DNA of 64,000 bases, taken from the NCBI RefSeq assembly GCF_032878955.1, contig NZ_CP043839.1:2046001-2110000 (forward strand). Reading direction: 5' to 3'. The position numbers were made by a program, and so were the translations under genes. Positions within the stretch are counted from its first letter, which is position 1. Each line of letters opens with the position of its first letter. The notes under the pieces were generated by a model. The model saw only the letters and a list, made by a program, of their open reading frames with translations. It ran no database searches and had not been told where the DNA came from. Below, in pieces: positions 61,025-64,000 of this stretch. Source of the stretch: Butyricimonas paravirosa (GTDB lineage Bacteria > Bacteroidota > Bacteroidia > Bacteroidales > Marinifilaceae).

Positions 61025-64000
61025 TTAAAAACGAACGCTTAAAGACGCAGAAACAGCACGTTGAAACGGATAATCAAGACCACGCTCTTCCTTTACAGTT
61101 GAAACCCGGAAAATGTCATTCATGTAAACACGAAAAGTCAAAGAAGATAGTCCTATCGGTTTTAACCAAGTTGCATTCGTCGTTTCATAACCCAAGGATA
61201 TCGACTTGCATTCTAATGTATTGTCATCCGCGACAAAACGGCTTGACATATTAGTCAACGAGGTATCATCGATACGCTTAAATTTTGCCACATCTCCCGG
61301 TTTTTGCCAGCGATCATACAAAGCACGCTTATCTTGATTATATTGCAAATCGGAAGCACTCAAGCCCTCCACTTTATTAAATAACGTGGATAAAAACATT
61401 TGCCCACCATAACGATAACGGAAATTAACTCCTAAAGAAAACCCCTTGTATCGTACAGTCGAACCAAAATTTCCTTCAAAATCAGGATTCGTATCCCCCA
61501 CAATGATCTCTTCGCTTGAATCCCAATTATAAGTGTAAGAGCCATCTTTTCGTTGAAAGACCTCATCACCTGTCATCGGATCAATTCCCATTGATTTAAC
61601 AGCCCAAATAGCAGTGGAACTCACTCCATCATAATAACGACGCAACGATTGGTTTTCACGTCCTTCTTCATTGTATTTTTCAAGTAATGTTCCTATTTTA
61701 TGATATTTCGTACGAGTATGTAACAAATTAAAATTCACCTGCCATCTCCAATCACGTTGCCTGATAATTTGATAAATAGCTATAAGAGAGTAACTATTAT
61801 TTTTAGTCGCACCGATATTCATCGGGATTGTTTCTACTCCTGTTGAAGTAGGTTGAGTGATGGACAATAAAATAGGATCACTATTTTTGTATGTATAATC
61901 CGCGGTTAAACGAAAACGAGAATCAAATATTTCTATGTCGAAACCGATATTCTGAGTCATCGTACGTTGCCATTTCAAGTCTTTGTTACCCCATTTACTA
62001 ACGACAGACGCCAGGCCAAACATATTTGGATAAGAAGTATAATAAGTATATACACTATGAACCGTCTTGGCATCAATATTTTGATTTCCAGGATTACCCA
62101 ACGAGTAACGAATCTTGAAATAATTTATAACATTGCCATTTTTCAAAAAATTTTCATTATATACATTCCAACCTATCCCCAATGACCACGTAGTAGAAAA
62201 TGGATTATTGACACCAAACACGGAAGCTCCATCAGAACGCAAATTCACGTCTAATAAATATCTCATGTCAAAAGCGTAATTTCCATTGAAGTAAAAACTT
62301 GCAGAACGGTATTTATCCACACTCGAAGAAGGATGCTCACCCTCCGGATAACTATTAGAAAAATTAGGATTCGAAAATTGATCCGTCGTGTATCCAATGG
62401 CAGAATATCCCTCATTGGTATTATGGCTGGCTGATAATTGGGCTCCTGCAATTAAATTATAAGTATGTATCCCCGACACCTCACCAAAACTGACAAGCAC
62501 GCTCCCATCATAAGCTGTATTCCGATATTCCGTACGATTGTACGATCCTTGTTTGGTAGACTCTGTTCCAATAAATTCAGTATTATAAGGAGACTTAAAA
62601 ATTTCTGAACTACTTCTTGATGTATTAAAACCAAATTTACCTTGAACACGCATTCGCGTTATCGGACGATATTCAATAATAAAATTGTTTTTTAATTCTA
62701 ATGCATCATTTTCATCATAACTTTTTTGAATAAAATCCCACAATGGATTATACACGTCATTTTCCTCAAGCACTTTCTGTATCTCTCCATTCGCAGCATA
62801 TTTTGCCTCATACGGATTCATTCGAGAGAAAGAACTAAAAGGAACGGTATTATTTGCCGCATCAGTATAACTAATCGTAGTCTGGTTGCTTAGATTAAAT
62901 TTATCCACTCTATAAAATAAATTGATCACACCATCTATATTCTGTCGGTTTGATTTTTTCATCACGCCTTGATTGTTCTTGTAACGAAATGTCAAACCGT
63001 AGCGAAGAGCAATATCCCCTCCTTCCATACTGATAGAATGCTCATGCGTATAGGCTGTACGTAACGGTTCGTTCATCCAGTAAGAATTTTGTCCCGCAAC
63101 AACACGGGCCAAACGTTTATTATAAAGAAAACGCTTACTATCATCAAGTATACCTCCATCATCGTCTAGTTTACCATAATGACCAGCCAGACGTTCAAAT
63201 TCGAGCTTTTCTTTCGCATTCATCAGATTATAGTCACTAAGGTCTGCCCATGCAACTTGATAATTCCCGTTATAACTTAACCGCAATTCCCCAGCTTCAG
63301 GCTTTTTAGTTTCCACGACAATAACTCCATTGGCCGCTTTAGCACCATAGATTGCAGTAGATGCAGCATCTTTTAATATTGTGATGCTCTCAACTCTATC
63401 CATACTTAAATCAGAAATAGTTTGCAGGTTTGATTCAAATCCGTCCAAAATGAACAAAGGCTGATTTGCCGTAGCCGAATAAGTGTCCGATAAGCCCGTA
63501 ATACTCGTTGTTCCATTAATCGTGATATCCCACCCCGCATTTGGATCTGACCCGGTTATGTTATTGTCTGCAATCACGAAAGAGGGATCAAGAGCACTTA
63601 AACTTTGAAGAACATTTTGATTCCCAATTTCTTTTAATGTTTCTGCTTTATAGGTTGCTGTCGATCCTGTATAGCTCTCGGCCCGACGAGTAAACATACC
63701 AGTAACAACAACTTCTTCAATCTCTGCGGCATCCTCTTTTAAAATCACATTGATAATGTTTTTACCAGAATACTCGATTTCCTGACTTTCCATCCCCACG
63801 AACGAGAAAACAAGAGTCGGATTTTCCGTTCCATCAGCAACCGTAAGCGTATATTTACCATCCATATCAGTGGCAACCCCGATCGTCGTGTTTTTTATCC
63901 GGACGGTAACTCCCGGCAGTGGGGTTTTATAGATATCAACTACCTGTCCTGTAATTGTCAATGCATCTACAGGGGGACGTTGAACGTCTTTCTTGATCAC
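61025..64000 (-). CDS. SusC-family TonB-dependent transporter, N-terminus outside the window
   Basis: 991 residues are visible, and the frame is open to the window edge. They begin just before the carboxypeptidase-like domain (ITGQVVDIYKTPLPGVTVRI), followed by TonB box VVVTGMFTRRAESYTGST, plug (IYGAKAANGVIVVETKKPEA) and a barrel ending AVSASLSVRF. The signal peptide, and probably an STN domain, lie beyond 64000. It is the first visible gene of the leftward five-gene unit. Confidence 0.93.
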   Translation of the reverse strand: MIKKDVQRPPVDALTITGQVVDIYKTPLPGVTVRIKNTTIGVATDMDGKYTLTVADGTENPTLVFSFVGMESQEIEYSGKNIINVILKEDAAEIEEVVVTGMFTRRAESYTGSTATYKAETLKEIGNQNVLQSLSALDPSFVIADNNITGSDPNAGWDITINGTTSITGLSDTYSATANQPLFILDGFESNLQTISDLSMDRVESITILKDAASTAIYGAKAANGVIVVETKKPEAGELRLSYNGNYQVAWADLSDYNLMNAKEKLEFERLAGHYGKLDDDGGILDDSKRFLYNKRLARVVAGQNSYWMNEPLRTAYTHEHSISMEGGDIALRYGLTFRYKNNQGVMKKSNRQNIDGVINLFYRVDKFNLSNQTTISYTDAANNTVPFSSFSRMNPYEAKYAANGEIQKVLEENDVYNPLWDFIQKSYDENDALELKNNFIIEYRPITRMRVQGKFGFNTSRSSSEIFKSPYNTEFIGTESTKQGSYNRTEYRNTAYDGSVLVSFGEVSGIHTYNLIAGAQLSASHNTNEGYSAIGYTTDQFSNPNFSNSYPEGEHPSSSVDKYRSASFYFNGNYAFDMRYLLDVNLRSDGASVFGVNNPFSTTWSLGIGWNVYNENFLKNGNVINYFKIRYSLGNPGNQNIDAKTVHSVYTYYTSYPNMFGLASVVSKWGNKDLKWQRTMTQNIGFDIEIFDSRFRLTADYTYKNSDPILLSITQPTSTGVETIPMNIGATKNNSYSLIAIYQIIRQRDWRWQVNFNLLHTRTKYHKIGTLLEKYNEEGRENQSLRRYYDGVSSTAIWAVKSMGIDPMTGDEVFQRKDGSYTYNWDSSEEIIVGDTNPDFEGNFGSTVRYKGFSLGVNFRYRYGGQMFLSTLFNKVEGLSASDLQYNQDKRALYDRWQKPGDVAKFKRIDDTSLTNMSSRFVADDNTLECKSISLGYETTNATWLKPIGLSSLTFRVYMNDIFRVSTVKEERGLDYPFQRAVSASLSVRF

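Overview
The window looks like a Bacteroidales chromosome. It carries four SusC/SusD outer-membrane uptake loci, two FecI-type sigma factors with FecR partners, -7 boxes of the Bacteroidetes form TAnnTTTG, and IntDOT-style tyrosine recombinases that lack the first catalytic arginine. The repeated pairing of SusC/SusD with fasciclin lipoproteins, PKD-like lipoproteins and thioredoxins suggests an Odoribacteraceae-like (Butyricimonas/Odoribacter) host. That placement is inference only.

Region 1 (1-1203) is the right part of an IS256-family insertion sequence. Region 2 (1204-24739) is the main event. A chromosomal tyrosine recombinase gene is cut in its HxxR active-site box: the N-terminal 348 codons are at 1204-2247 and the C-terminal 65 codons at 24542-24739. 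The 22.3 kb between them is an integrated mobile element bounded by imperfect 9-bp repeats (2246-2254 and 24540-24548). From left to right it holds a small AT-rich defence-like cassette (ParB-like protein, Dam-type adenine methylase, AAA ATPase plus TOPRIM-like nuclease split by one in-frame amber codon); a leftward operon of RND efflux pump genes followed by RteA/RteB-like regulators; a GNAT acetyltransferase; a rightward LytS/LytTR two-component pair; remnants of conjugation functions (a MobA-like gene, an array of hairpins resembling oriT, a DUF3408 gene, no relaxase); two small HTH proteins; a RhuM-like gene; and two tandem tyrosine recombinases. The part from about 6.5 to 24.2 kb is visibly more GC-rich than its surroundings.

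Region 3 (24761-26147) has an ORF6N-domain gene containing a 15-bp perfect inverted repeat, then about 880 bp without a gene but with many stem-loops. Region 4 (26148-32069) is a leftward operon SusC - SusD - fasciclin lipoprotein - small lipoprotein. Region 5 (32150-35600) is a patch of small genes and debris: two XRE regulators, a 26-bp perfect palindrome, a decayed regulator fragment and an RteC pseudogene. Region 6 (35963-44295) is a second, paralogous four-gene SusC/SusD/fasciclin/small-lipoprotein operon with its own FecR and sigma factor.

Region 7 (44707-55820) runs rightward: ECF sigma factor, an anti-sigma fecR broken by an IS1380-family element that itself carries an IS4-family element with an 11-bp target duplication, then SusC, SusD and a TlpA-like thioredoxin. 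Region 8 (64000-55919) converges on it from the right: SusC (cut by the window edge), SusD, a DUF4843-like lipoprotein, a PKD-like lipoprotein and a thioredoxin-fold protein. A shared hairpin terminator lies between regions 7 and 8. No rRNA, tRNA or CRISPR array was found.
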